DNA of 64,000 nt from Thauera linaloolentis 47Lol = DSM 12138 (GTDB lineage Bacteria; Pseudomonadota; Gammaproteobacteria; Burkholderiales; Rhodocyclaceae). Where the stretch lies: assembly GCF_000310205.1 (NCBI RefSeq), contig NZ_AMXE01000004.1:46691-110690 (forward strand). Reading direction: 5' to 3'. Each line of letters starts with the position of its first letter. The stretch's first letter is position 1. The translations under genes and the position numbers were made by a program. The notes beneath the pieces are model-generated. The model did not search any database and was not told where the DNA came from. It worked only from the letters and a program-made list of their open reading frames with translations. Positions 17,607 through 31,134 of the stretch are shown in pieces.

Positions 17607-18602
17607 TCAGGATTGGCCGCCGGGCAGATCCTCCCGCCGCAGCACGAACACCATGTCATCGCCACCACGGGTGGAGAGCCAGTTGAAAGGCAGATTCGGA
17701 AAGGCGTGTTCGACGATGTCGCGGTTGTGCCCGACCTCGACCGCCAGCAGTCCGTTCGGATTGAGATGCGCCGCGCCCTCTGCGATCAGCCGCCGCACCA
17801 CGTCCAGTCCGTCATCGCCGGCCGCCAGCGCCATGTGCGGCTCGTGCAGGTATTCGGGGGGCAGGGCGTCCATCGCGTCTGCGGTCACGTAGGGCGGATT
17901 GCTCAGGATGAGATCGTAGCGGCGTCCTTCGAGCGCGGAAAACACGTCCGAGCGCACCAGCTCGATACGCTCTCCGAGGCCGTAGTCGGCCACGTTCCGG
18001 AGGGCGACGTCGAGCGCGTCCTGCGACAGGTCGGCGCCCGTCACCGCAGCGTCGGGGAAGGCGTGCGCCATCAATACCGCAAGGCAGCCGGAGCCGGTAC
18101 ACATGTCCAGCGCGCTGCCGATTTGTTCCGGCTCATCGATCCACCCGGCCAGGCCGTCTTCCAGCAGTTCGGCGAAGAAGGAGCGCGGCACGATGACGCG
18201 TTCGTCCACCGTGAAGCGGAAATCGCCCAGCCAGGCCTCGCCCAGGATATAGGCTGTGGGGACACGTTCGGTGGCGCGGCGTTCTATCGCTTCGAGCAGG
18301 GCGATGCGCTCCTCGATCGGGATGCAGGCGTCGAGAAAGGGTTCGAGCCGATCGAGCGGCAGGGCCAGCGAGCCCAGCAGCAGCCATGCGGCTTCGTCGT
18401 AGGCATCGTTGACGCCGTGGCCGCAGAAGATTCCGGCGCGGTTGAAGCGGGTGACGGCATAGCGCAGCCAGTCGCGTACGGTCACCAGTTCGACCAGCGG
18501 GCCGTGCTCATGCTCATGGTCGTCGCCATGGTCGTGGTCGCAGTGCTCGTGATCGCAGGAGCTGTGAGGATGCTCGTTGTGCGTGCTCATGGAGGTGTTC
18601 AT
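17607..18602 (-). CDS. prmB: Ribosomal protein L3 glutamine methyltransferase PrmB, with His-rich N-terminus
   Basis: A 331-residue SAM-dependent methyltransferase that methylates a glutamine of ribosomal protein L3. The NPPY motif (ILSNPPYVTADAM) and the SAM motif (ALDMCTGSGCLAVLMA) are present, and the domain layout is PrmB rather than PrmC. The start at 18602 has GAGAG a few bases upstream; the next ATG (18590) has no site. Residues 8-34 form an odd His/Asp/Glu-rich tail with ten histidines and two cysteines before the normal family sequence begins (about residue 36). Such a tail could bind metal; this is inference. The gene follows dapE by 26 bases. Confidence 0.92.
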   Translation of the reverse strand: MNTSMSTHNEHPHSSCDHEHCDHDHGDDHEHEHGPLVELVTVRDWLRYAVTRFNRAGIFCGHGVNDAYDEAAWLLLGSLALPLDRLEPFLDACIPIEERIALLEAIERRATERVPTAYILGEAWLGDFRFTVDERVIVPRSFFAELLEDGLAGWIDEPEQIGSALDMCTGSGCLAVLMAHAFPDAAVTGADLSQDALDVALRNVADYGLGERIELVRSDVFSALEGRRYDLILSNPPYVTADAMDALPPEYLHEPHMALAAGDDGLDVVRRLIAEGAAHLNPNGLLAVEVGHNRDIVEHAFPNLPFNWLSTRGGDDMVFVLRREDLPGGQS

Positions 18603-18628
18603 TCGGTGTCTCTCGCGGTCGGGCGGGT

Positions 18629-19795
<1,167 letters not shown>

Positions 19796-19824
19796 CTACG
19801 CTCCGCGCCCGATGGGGCGAAGGC

Positions 19825-21006
19825 TTAGTTGTTATCGACGTGCAGCGTGAATTCCTGGAACGATGCGCCGTCCGGATTACTGGTTTCGAAGTCGAGCAGA
19901 CTTGGCGGCGGGGAAGACGTGTTCGCGTGGCCGTGGTTGCCGGCATTGATCTGGGCGTTGTTGATCAGCCAGTGCAGGTTGGTCGGCGAGTCGGCGTTGG
20001 CAAGCGCCTCGTCGAGCGAGATGACATCGTCGGTGTACAACTCGTACAGGCACTGCTCGAAGGTCTGGCAACCCGGCGCCAGACTCTGCTCCATGGCGTG
20101 CTTGATCTCATTGATCTCGCCGCGTTCGATCAGTTCGGCGATATGCCGGGTGTTCATCAGGATCTCGACCGCCGGCACGCGTCCGCCGTCCGGCTTGCGG
20201 ACCAGGCGTTGAGACACGATGCTGCGAAGGGCGACGGCGAGGTCGAGATACAGCAATTGCCGGTTCTCGAGCGGGAAGAAGTTGATGATGCGGTTGAGGG
20301 CGTGGTAGGCGTTGTTGGCATGCAGCGTGGCCAGGCAGAGATGGCCCGACTGCGCATACGAGATCGCCGCCTGCATGGTCTCGCGGTCGCGGATCTCGCC
20401 GATGAGGATGCAGTCCGGTGCCTGGCGCATCGCATTGCGCAGGGCCTCGCCCCAGCTCAGGGTGTCGATGCCGACCTCGCGCTGGTTGACCACCGATTTG
20501 CGATGCGTGAACAGGTATTCGATCGGGTCCTCGACGGTGAGGATGTGCCCGCTGCGATGGCGGTTGCGATGATCGAGCATCGAAGCCAGCGTGGTCGACT
20601 TGCCCGACCCGGTTGCGCCGACGACCAGCAGCAGCCCGCGCTTTTCCATCACGACCTCCGCCAGCACCTCGGGCAGGCTGAGATCGTGGATGGTGGGGAT
20701 GTCGCCCTGGATGTAGCGTGCGACGACCGCGATCGAACTGCGCTGCCAGAACACGTTGACGCGGAAGTTGCCCAGGTCGCGGCGGCCGAAGGACAGGTTC
20801 AGTTCGCGCTCGCGATCGAACTGAGCGAGCTTTTCCGGCGGAACGGCTTCCTCGACCATGCGGCGGATCATTGCGGGCTCCATGACCTGCTGGTTGATCG
20901 GCATGGTGTTGCCCTGGATCTTGATGTGGATCGGGGCGCCGGCCGTGATGAATATGTCCGAGGCCTTCTTGTCCGCCATCAACTGGAAGAGACTGTCGAA
21001 AATCAT
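19825..21006 (-). CDS. pilU: Type IV pilus retraction ATPase PilU-like
   Basis: A 393-residue hexameric ATPase of the PilT/PilU group. Walker A is GATGSGKST, Walker B is in LIGEIRDRETM, and the His box HLCLATLHANNA follows. The segments FRVNVFWQRS, IPTIHDLSLPEVL and HADSP-like LANADSPTNLHWLI favour PilU over PilT. The start at 21006 (MIFDSLFQLMADKKASDIFI) is preferred; an extended frame would use TTG. The last ~35 residues after the PilU core (Ser/Pro and Asp/Asn-rich) are an extension. It sits between dapD and dapE, with no other pilus gene in the window. PilU supports PilT in retraction and twitching. Confidence 0.86.
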   Translation of the reverse strand: MIFDSLFQLMADKKASDIFITAGAPIHIKIQGNTMPINQQVMEPAMIRRMVEEAVPPEKLAQFDRERELNLSFGRRDLGNFRVNVFWQRSSIAVVARYIQGDIPTIHDLSLPEVLAEVVMEKRGLLLVVGATGSGKSTTLASMLDHRNRHRSGHILTVEDPIEYLFTHRKSVVNQREVGIDTLSWGEALRNAMRQAPDCILIGEIRDRETMQAAISYAQSGHLCLATLHANNAYHALNRIINFFPLENRQLLYLDLAVALRSIVSQRLVRKPDGGRVPAVEILMNTRHIAELIERGEINEIKHAMEQSLAPGCQTFEQCLYELYTDDVISLDEALANADSPTNLHWLINNAQINAGNHGHANTSSPPPSLLDFETSNPDGASFQEFTLHVDNN

Positions 21007-21077
21007 GGCCCCGCCACGCTCCGTCAAGAGGGGAAGCCAGCGTCGCCCGCGGGCTTCCCTTGCATCCGCTTATCGCG

Positions 21078-21899
21078 TCAGGCGCCGCGCAGCAGCTCGT
21101 TGATACCCGTCTTGGCGCGCGTCTGCGCGTCCACTTTCTTCACGATCACCGCGCAGTACAGACTGTACTTGCCGCAGGCCGAGGGCAGGCTGCCCGGCAC
21201 CACGACCGCGCCGGCGGGCACGCGGCCATAGGTGACCTCGCCGGTTTCGCGATCGTAGATCTTGGTGCTCTGGCCGATATACACCCCCATCGACAGCACG
21301 GCGTTCTCTTCGATGACGACGCCTTCCACCACTTCCGAACGCGCGCCGACGAAGACGTTGTCCTCGATGATCACCGGACCGGCCTGCACGGGTTCGAGCA
21401 CGCCGCCGATGCCGACGCCGCCGGACAGGTGCACGTTCTTGCCGATCTGCGCGCAGGAACCGACGGTGGCCCAGGTGTCCACCATCGTGCCTTCATCCAC
21501 GTAGGCGCCGATGTTTACATACGAAGGCATCAGCACCACGTTCTTGCCGATGAAACTGCCTTTGCGCGCGACGGCCGGCGGCACGACGCGGAATCCGCCC
21601 TCGCGGAACTGCTCGGGCGTGTAGTCGCCGAACTTGGTCGCGACCTTGTCGTAGAAGTTGAGGCCGCCGGCCAGCACGATTTCGTTGTCGCGCAGGCGGA
21701 AGGAAATCAGCACTGCCTTCTTCACCCATTGGTTGACCACCCACTGACCATCCTTCTTCTCGGCCACGCGCAGCGTGCCGGCGTCCAGTCCGGCGATGAC
21801 GGCCTCGACCGCGTCGCGGATCTCGGCGGGCGCGGCGGTGGGCGACAGGCTGGCACGGTTCTCGAAGGCGTCGTCGATGATCTTTTGCAGTGCTTGCAT
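21078..21899 (-). CDS. dapD: Tetrahydrodipicolinate N-succinyltransferase
   Basis: A 273-residue trimeric acyltransferase with a left-handed beta-helix (hexapeptide repeats such as [20 protein letters not shown]). It uses succinyl-CoA on tetrahydrodipicolinate in the lysine/diaminopimelate pathway. The length equals that of E. coli DapD (274). It starts 12 bases after dapC ends. Confidence 0.97.
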   Translation of the reverse strand: MQALQKIIDDAFENRASLSPTAAPAEIRDAVEAVIAGLDAGTLRVAEKKDGQWVVNQWVKKAVLISFRLRDNEIVLAGGLNFYDKVATKFGDYTPEQFREGGFRVVPPAVARKGSFIGKNVVLMPSYVNIGAYVDEGTMVDTWATVGSCAQIGKNVHLSGGVGIGGVLEPVQAGPVIIEDNVFVGARSEVVEGVVIEENAVLSMGVYIGQSTKIYDRETGEVTYGRVPAGAVVVPGSLPSACGKYSLYCAVIVKKVDAQTRAKTGINELLRGA

Positions 21900-21911
21900 T
21901 CGGTTTCTCTC

Positions 21912-23105
21912 TCAGAGGGTCTTACAGAAGTCGATGATGCGCTCGGCGGCCTCGACGCATTCGTGCGTGTCGGCGACGAGGGCGATGCGGACGAATCCGT
22001 CGCCGGGGTTGATGCCGTTGGATTCGCGGGCGAGATAGCTGCCTGGCAGGACCGTTACATTATATTCAGCCTGCAGACGGCGGGCGAATTCGGTGTCCGG
22101 CAGCGGTGTACGCACCCAGTGGTAGAAGCCGGCGTCCGGCAGGCTGACGGGCAACCAGGGCGCAAGCATGGGCGTGATGCGGGCGAATTTCTCGCGGTAC
22201 AGGCGACGGTTCTCGGCGACGTGGGTCTCGTCGTTCCAGGCCACGGCCGAAGCGGCCTGGACCGCCGGGCTCATCTGGCAGCCATGGTAGGTGCGGTAGA
22301 GCACGAAATCCTTGAGAATCCTCGCGTCGCCAGCGACGAAGCCCGAGCGCATGCCGGGCACGTTCGAGCGCTTGGACAGGCTGGAGAACATCACGATGTT
22401 GCGGAAATCCGTGCGCCCCAGCCTCCAGGCCGCTTCCAGGCCGCCGATCGGCCTGGCTTCGTCGTCGAAGTAGATCTCGGAATAGCATTCGTCGGCTGCG
22501 ATGACGAAGCCGTGGCGGTCCGACAGCTCGAACAGGCGCTTCCATTCGTCCAGCGACAGCACGCGGCCGGTCGGGTTGCCCGGCGAGCAGACGTAGACCA
22601 GTTGCACGCCGCGCCACGCGGCATCGCCGATCGAATCGAAATCGGAGGCGAAGCCGTCCTCCGGCAGATGGTTCAGGAACACGGGCTCGGCGCCGGCAAG
22701 GTAGGTCGCGCCTTCGTAGATCTGATAGAAAGGGTTGGGACACAGCACCTTGGCGCCGGGCTTGCCGCCGTCGACCACGCACTGGCCGAAGGCGAACAAG
22801 GCCTCGCGCGTGCCATTGACCGGGACCACCTGGGTGGCGGAATCGATCTTCGGCAGGCCGTAGCGGCGCTCCAGCCAGCCGGCGATCGAATCGCGCAGCG
22901 CATCGCTGCCGAGCGTCAGCGGGTAGCTGGACAGACCGCCCAGATTGTCGGCGAGGGCCTGGCGGATGAAGCCCGGGGTCGGGTGCTGGGGTTCGCCGAT
23001 CGACAGGCGGATCGGGCTCAGGTCCGCCGGGGGCGTGATGCCGGCGAACAGCGTGCGCAGCTTCTCGAAGGGATAGGTCTGGAGGCGGGCGAGATTCGGA
23101 TTCAC
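21912..23105 (-). CDS. dapC: Succinyldiaminopimelate transaminase DapC
   Basis: A 397-residue class I/II aminotransferase. The PLP lysine is in SSLSKRSNVPGMRSG, and the cofactor-contact segments VCSPGNPTGRVL and ADECYSEIY are present. The dap context supports DapC over other aminotransferases: it makes N-succinyl-diaminopimelate, the substrate of the DapE encoded downstream. First gene of the minus-strand run, divergent from smc. Confidence 0.93.
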   Translation of the reverse strand: MNPNLARLQTYPFEKLRTLFAGITPPADLSPIRLSIGEPQHPTPGFIRQALADNLGGLSSYPLTLGSDALRDSIAGWLERRYGLPKIDSATQVVPVNGTREALFAFGQCVVDGGKPGAKVLCPNPFYQIYEGATYLAGAEPVFLNHLPEDGFASDFDSIGDAAWRGVQLVYVCSPGNPTGRVLSLDEWKRLFELSDRHGFVIAADECYSEIYFDDEARPIGGLEAAWRLGRTDFRNIVMFSSLSKRSNVPGMRSGFVAGDARILKDFVLYRTYHGCQMSPAVQAASAVAWNDETHVAENRRLYREKFARITPMLAPWLPVSLPDAGFYHWVRTPLPDTEFARRLQAEYNVTVLPGSYLARESNGINPGDGFVRIALVADTHECVEAAERIIDFCKTL

Positions 23106-23291
23106 TTTGGCACAAAATCCACGCGGCGGCAGACCGCTGCGGCAGGGTGGGAAAGGCCGGAGATGTTATCATGGCAGGCCTTGCCGGCGCCTTCGGATGG
23201 GCGTTCGAGCGCAGCCTCCCGCCATCTGCCGCCGCCCGTCCACGGGGTCCGCTCCCGGCTTTCGTAGTCCCGACTCTCTTCTTTTTCCGAC
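23106..23291. other. Divergent intergenic region dapC / smc
   Basis: 186 bases between two divergent genes, which must hold promoters for both. I saw no confident -35/-10 pair, operator or hairpin. The smc start lacks a good Shine-Dalgarno sequence. Confidence 0.6.
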
Positions 23292-26200
23292 GTGCGTCTG
23301 TCCAAGCTAAAACTTGCCGGTTTCAAGACCTTCGTCGATCCGACCACGGTTCTCACGCCGGGCAATCTCGTCGGCGTGGTCGGCCCCAATGGCTGCGGCA
23401 AGTCCAACATCATCGATGCGGTGCGCTGGGTGCTGGGCGAGACGCGTGCGTCCGCCCTGCGCGGCGAATCGATGCAGGACGTCATCTTCAACGGTTCGAC
23501 CACGCGCAAGCCGGTGTCGCGCGCCAGCGTGGAGCTGGTCTTCGACAATGCCGAAGGCCGCGCGGCGGGGCAGTGGTCGCGCTACAACGAGATATCGGTC
23601 AAGCGCGTGCTCGACCGCTCAGGAGAGTCGACCTACTACATCAACAACGTGCATGTCCGGCGCAAGGACGTCATCGATCTGTTTCTCGGTACCGGCTTGG
23701 GGCCGCGCGCCTACGCGATCATCGAGCAGGGCATGATCTCGCGCATCATCGAGGCCAGGCCCGAAGACATCCGCGGCTTCCTGGAAGAGGCCGCCGGGGT
23801 GACCAAGTATCGCGAGCGGCGCAAGGAAACGGAAGGGCGACTGCGCGATGCGCGTGACAACCTTGCCCGCCTCGACGACATCCGCATGGAGCTGGGCGAA
23901 CGCATCGTCCATCTCGAAGCCCAGGCCGAGGTCGCGGCACGTTTCAATACATTGAGCGCGGCGCATGTGCAGAAGCAGCAACTGCTGTGGCTGCTCAAGC
24001 GCAACGAGGCGCAGGCCGAGCACGCACGCCTGGGCGACGAGCTCAACGCGGCCACCCTGCGCATCGAGTCCGACAGCGCGCGCCTGCAGGAACTCGAAGC
24101 CGCGGTCGAAACCGCGCGCGAGGCGCATTTCGAGGCCTCGGAGTCCGTGCATGTGGCACAGAGCGATCTGTTTGCCGCCAGCGCCGAGGTGACGCGGCTG
24201 GAAACCGAGCTGCAGCACCTGGGCGAAGCACGCAAACGGCTGGAGGCGCGTCTGGCGCAGCTCGAGTTCGACCGCGAGCACTGGCTGTCGCGGCGCGAGG
24301 CGCTGGCCGAAGACCGCGAGCGCTGGCTGGGGCTGGCCGACAACGCCGCCATGCGCGCCGAGCAGGCCGAGGCCCGCCACGCCGAGATCGCCGAACGTGT
24401 CCCCGAGCTGGAGTCAGAGCGCGTGGCGGCGGACACCGCCGTGGCGTCGGCCCGCCGTGAGTTGGCCCAGACCGAACAGCAGTTGCGGGTGGAAGAAGCC
24501 AATCGCGCCAGCGCCATGCGCGCGCTCGACGCGCTGCAGCAGCGCCGCGGCCGGATCGAGAGCGAGCGCGCGGCGATCAGCGGCCCCGACGAACGCGAAC
24601 TGGCCGAGCGCGAGGCCCGGCTCGAAGCCCTGCAGGCCTCGCTCGACGAGCAGCAGCAGGCTCTTGCCGAACTGCAGCAGGGCCTGCCGGATGCACAGGC
24701 CGTGCTCAAGGCGGCGCTCGAGCACGAACGCGCGGTACAGCGCCGCCTGACCGAGTTGCGCGCGCGCCGCGACGCGCTGCTGCAGCTGCAGGCGCGAGTG
24801 CAGTCGCAGGGCAAGCTTGGCGATTGGCTCAAGCGCCATGGCCTGGAAAGTCTGCCGCCCTTGTGGCGCAGCCTGCGCGTCGCCGAGGGCTGGGATGCGG
24901 CCCTGCAGGCCGTATTGCGCGAGCGCCTCGCCGCGCTGATCGCGCCCGATGCGGCCCTGGCCGGCGCCTTGCTGGACGAGGTGCCGCCCGAATCCCTCGC
25001 CGTCGTGCTCGGCACCGGGCACGACGCGCCGGCCCAGGCGGGTTCCGAACTGCCGGCGGACTGGCAGCAAGCCGGCCTGGAGCCCTTGCTGGCACGGGTC
25101 GAAGTGCTCGATGTCGGTCTGCGTCCGCTCGTTGCGGGTTTCTTGCACGGCGTGTACTGCGCGGAGCGCCTCGAAGACTGGCTGCCGCGCCACCGTGAAC
25201 TGCCCGCGGGCGTTCTGCTGGCCGGCGCGCACGGCCAGATCCTGGGCAGGGCGCTGCTGTCCCACTCGGCGCCCGACAGCCGTACGCACGGCGTCATCGA
25301 GCGCCAGCGCGAAATCGACCATCTCGCCGACGAGCAGCAGTCGCTGGAGGACGAAGCCGCCCTCGCGCACGATGCCTTGCAGGCCGCCGAAGCCGCGGCG
25401 TCGGCGCTGCAGGAGCAGGCCAATACGCTGCGCCGCGACAGCCAGGGCATGCAGGCGCAGGTGCATACCGAACAGGTCGAAGTGCTCAAGCTCGCGCAGG
25501 CACGCAGCCGTGCCGAAGAACGCCATGGCCAGTTGGCCCGCGACCTCGATGACCTCGTACACCTCGAACAGACCGAGCGTGAGCACCTGGCCCGCGCCGA
25601 GCGCGATCTGGCGCGGGCCGGCGAACTCGCCGAACTGCAGCGCGAACGCCTGGACGCGAGCATGGAGGTGCTGCGCGAGCGCGAGCAGTCGCTGCGTGAG
25701 GCGCGCGCGCTGGAACAGGCCGCTGCGCGCGAACTGCAGGAGGCGAAGTTTTCCGAGCGCGAGTGCGCGGGCAAGATCGATGACATCGGCCGCAACCTGC
25801 AGCTTGCCGCCGAGCAGTTCGACCGCGTCGTGGCCGAAACGCAGACCCGCGCGGCGGAACTCGACGCCACCGACGACAGCCGCAGCTTCGATGCGCTGCA
25901 GACCGCGCTCGGCCTGCGTTCGAGTCGCGAGGCTGCGCTTGCGGCGCGGCGCGATGCGCTGGAGGAAGCGGCGGCCCGGTTCAGGCAGAGCGAGGAAATG
26001 CGCTTGCGCGCCGAGCAGGAGGCCGCGCCGATGCGCGGCCGGGTCGCCGAGCTGCGGCTCGCGGTGCAGGCCAGCGAACTGGCGGTCAACCAGTTCGCCG
26101 AGCGCCTGCAGGAGGTCCAGGCCGATGAAGCGGCGCTGCAGCCCTTGCTCGGCGCGGACCTCAAGGAAACGACCCTGCAGCGCGAAGTGGCCCGTCTGGC

Positions 26201-26840
26201 GCGGGACATCGCCGAGTTGGGCGCGGTCAACCTCGCGGCGCTCGACGAACTGCGCACGGCCTCCGAGCGCAAGGGGTATCTCGATGCCCAGACCGAGGAC
26301 CTGCTGCAGGCGATCGACACGCTCGAGGATGCGATTCGCCGCATCGACCGTGAAACGCGCGAGCAACTGCAGGAAACCTACAATACCGTCAATCACCAGT
26401 TCGGCAGCCTGTTCCCGCAGTTGTTCGGCGGCGGCCGGGCCGAGCTGGTACTGACCGGCGACGAGATCCTGGACGCGGGCATCCAGATCGTCGCCCAGCC
26501 TCCGGGCAAGAAGAACACCTCCATCCACCTGCTGTCCGGCGGTGAGAAGGCACTGACCGCGATTGCGCTGGTCTTCTCGATGTTCCAGCTCAATCCGGCC
26601 CCCTTCTGCATGCTTGACGAGGTGGATGCGCCACTGGACGATACGAACACCGAACGCTACGCCAACATGGTCAAGCGCATGTCCTCGCAAACCCAGTTCA
26701 TCTTCATCAGCCACAGCAAGATCACGATGGAGTTCGCGCAACAGCTGGTGGGGGTGACGATGCAGGAGCAGGGCGTGTCACGTGTGGTGGAAGTGGATAT
26801 CGAAGAAGCGCTGCGCCTGGCCGAGCCGGCTGCAGCCTGA
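23292..26840 (+). CDS. smc: Chromosome segregation ATPase SMC
   Basis: An 1182-residue structural-maintenance-of-chromosomes protein. The GTG start at 23292 is set by the conserved opening MRLSKLKLAGFKTF. Walker A is GPNGCGKSN (residues 31-39), the ABC signature LLSGGEKAL is near residue 1080 and Walker B CMLDEVDAPLDD near 1105. Two long coiled coils rich in Ala/Glu/Arg flank a hinge at about residues 520-650. It organises and segregates the chromosome, normally with ScpA and ScpB, which are not in this window. It leads the smc-zipA-ligA cluster. Confidence 0.97.
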   Translation: MRLSKLKLAGFKTFVDPTTVLTPGNLVGVVGPNGCGKSNIIDAVRWVLGETRASALRGESMQDVIFNGSTTRKPVSRASVELVFDNAEGRAAGQWSRYNEISVKRVLDRSGESTYYINNVHVRRKDVIDLFLGTGLGPRAYAIIEQGMISRIIEARPEDIRGFLEEAAGVTKYRERRKETEGRLRDARDNLARLDDIRMELGERIVHLEAQAEVAARFNTLSAAHVQKQQLLWLLKRNEAQAEHARLGDELNAATLRIESDSARLQELEAAVETAREAHFEASESVHVAQSDLFAASAEVTRLETELQHLGEARKRLEARLAQLEFDREHWLSRREALAEDRERWLGLADNAAMRAEQAEARHAEIAERVPELESERVAADTAVASARRELAQTEQQLRVEEANRASAMRALDALQQRRGRIESERAAISGPDERELAEREARLEALQASLDEQQQALAELQQGLPDAQAVLKAALEHERAVQRRLTELRARRDALLQLQARVQSQGKLGDWLKRHGLESLPPLWRSLRVAEGWDAALQAVLRERLAALIAPDAALAGALLDEVPPESLAVVLGTGHDAPAQAGSELPADWQQAGLEPLLARVEVLDVGLRPLVAGFLHGVYCAERLEDWLPRHRELPAGVLLAGAHGQILGRALLSHSAPDSRTHGVIERQREIDHLADEQQSLEDEAALAHDALQAAEAAASALQEQANTLRRDSQGMQAQVHTEQVEVLKLAQARSRAEERHGQLARDLDDLVHLEQTEREHLARAERDLARAGELAELQRERLDASMEVLREREQSLREARALEQAAARELQEAKFSERECAGKIDDIGRNLQLAAEQFDRVVAETQTRAAELDATDDSRSFDALQTALGLRSSREAALAARRDALEEAAARFRQSEEMRLRAEQEAAPMRGRVAELRLAVQASELAVNQFAERLQEVQADEAALQPLLGADLKETTLQREVARLARDIAELGAVNLAALDELRTASERKGYLDAQTEDLLQAIDTLEDAIRRIDRETREQLQETYNTVNHQFGSLFPQLFGGGRAELVLTGDEILDAGIQIVAQPPGKKNTSIHLLSGGEKALTAIALVFSMFQLNPAPFCMLDEVDAPLDDTNTERYANMVKRMSSQTQFIFISHSKITMEFAQQLVGVTMQEQGVSRVVEVDIEEALRLAEPAAA

Positions 26841-26869
26841 AGAACAGCAAGGAATTCGGGAACCCCTCT

Positions 26870-30051
<3,182 letters not shown>

Positions 30052-30147
30052 TGCATTCGCGCGCGGCTTCGCGCATCATGCCGGGCGCCGCCTACCCGAA
30101 CGGGGTACGGGGTTTACTGGAACCATCCAAAGCGGAGTGAAACGAGC

Positions 30148-31056
30148 ATGAAGAAGATCACCAAGGCAGTCTTTCCGGTCGCCGGCATGGGAACGCGTTT
30201 CCTGCCGGCCACCAAGGCCAGTCCAAAGGAAATGCTGCCGATCGTCGACAAGCCCCTGATCCAGTACGCGGTCGAAGAGGCGGTCGCGGCGGGCATCACC
30301 GACATGATCTTCATCACCGGACGCACCAAGCGCTCGATCGAGGACCATTTCGACAAGGCCTACGAACTCGAGACCGAACTCGAGGCGCGCGGCAAGAAAG
30401 AACTGATCGAGATCGTGCGCAAGACCGTGCCCAAGGGCGTCAACTGCATCTACACCCGCCAGTCGGAAGCGCTGGGCCTGGGCCATGCCGTGCTGTGCGC
30501 GAGCCACATCGTCAGCGACGAGGCCTTTGCCGTGATCCTCGCCGACGACCTGCTCGACAACAAGGACGGCACGCCGGTGCTCAAGCAGATGGTGGATGTC
30601 TACAACTACCACCGCTGCTCCGTATTGGGCACGATGAACGTGCCGCGCCCGGAAACGCGGAGCTACGGCATCGTCAGCACCGAAAACGAGTCGGGCAAGG
30701 TCCAGCGCATGACGGGCATCGTCGAGAAGCCGAAGCCTGAAGACGCGCCCACCACGCAGGCCGTCGTCGGCCGCTACATCCTGACGCCGCGCATCTTCGA
30801 CCACATCCGCGCACTCAAGCCCGGCGCGGGCGGCGAATATCAGCTCACCGACGCCATCGCCTCGCTGCTGAAGGAAGAGGCGGTGCTCGCCTACCAGTTC
30901 GACGGCGTGCGCTACGACTGCGGCTCCAAGCTCGGCTACCTGAAGGCCACGATCGAGTTCGGCCTGCGCCATCCGGAAACCGGCGCCGACTTCGCGGCCT
31001 ACCTCGGCAGCCGTTTCGGCGCCCAGGACAAGCCGGCGAAAGGCGAAAAAAAGTAG
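30148..31056 (+). CDS. galU: UTP-glucose-1-phosphate uridylyltransferase
   Basis: A 302-residue nucleotidyltransferase that makes UDP-glucose for envelope polysaccharides. The nucleotide-binding motif [20 protein letters not shown] opens the protein, and [11 protein letters not shown] and the catalytic [11 protein letters not shown] region are present. GGAG lies 9 bases before the start. It is 96 bases after ligA. Confidence 0.96.
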   Translation: MKKITKAVFPVAGMGTRFLPATKASPKEMLPIVDKPLIQYAVEEAVAAGITDMIFITGRTKRSIEDHFDKAYELETELEARGKKELIEIVRKTVPKGVNCIYTRQSEALGLGHAVLCASHIVSDEAFAVILADDLLDNKDGTPVLKQMVDVYNYHRCSVLGTMNVPRPETRSYGIVSTENESGKVQRMTGIVEKPKPEDAPTTQAVVGRYILTPRIFDHIRALKPGAGGEYQLTDAIASLLKEEAVLAYQFDGVRYDCGSKLGYLKATIEFGLRHPETGADFAAYLGSRFGAQDKPAKGEKK

Positions 31057-31097
31057 GACGGCAAGCGGGGCCCATCGCGTCGGGCGCCCGCCAAGCC

Positions 31098-31129
31098 CGG
31101 CTGCCCGCCCGGAGTACGGCGGGCAGTCG
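31098..31129. terminator. Hairpin between convergent galU and P-type ATPase genes
   Basis: CTGCCCGCC (31101-31109) pairs with GGCGGGCAG (31118-31126) over an 8-base loop; three more pairs extend the stem at the base. No T tract follows on either strand, so intrinsic termination is not certain. It ends 5 bases before the ATPase gene's 3' end. Confidence 0.5.
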
Positions 31130-31134
31130 CCGGT

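Noticed and set aside
21060..23267. 735-codon plus-strand open frame opposite dapD and dapC
   Set aside because: Antisense to two well-supported enzymes; no family features.
23711..26344. 877-codon minus-strand open frame opposite smc
   Set aside because: Ser/Arg/Ala-rich mirror of the SMC coiled coil; no start site or domain.
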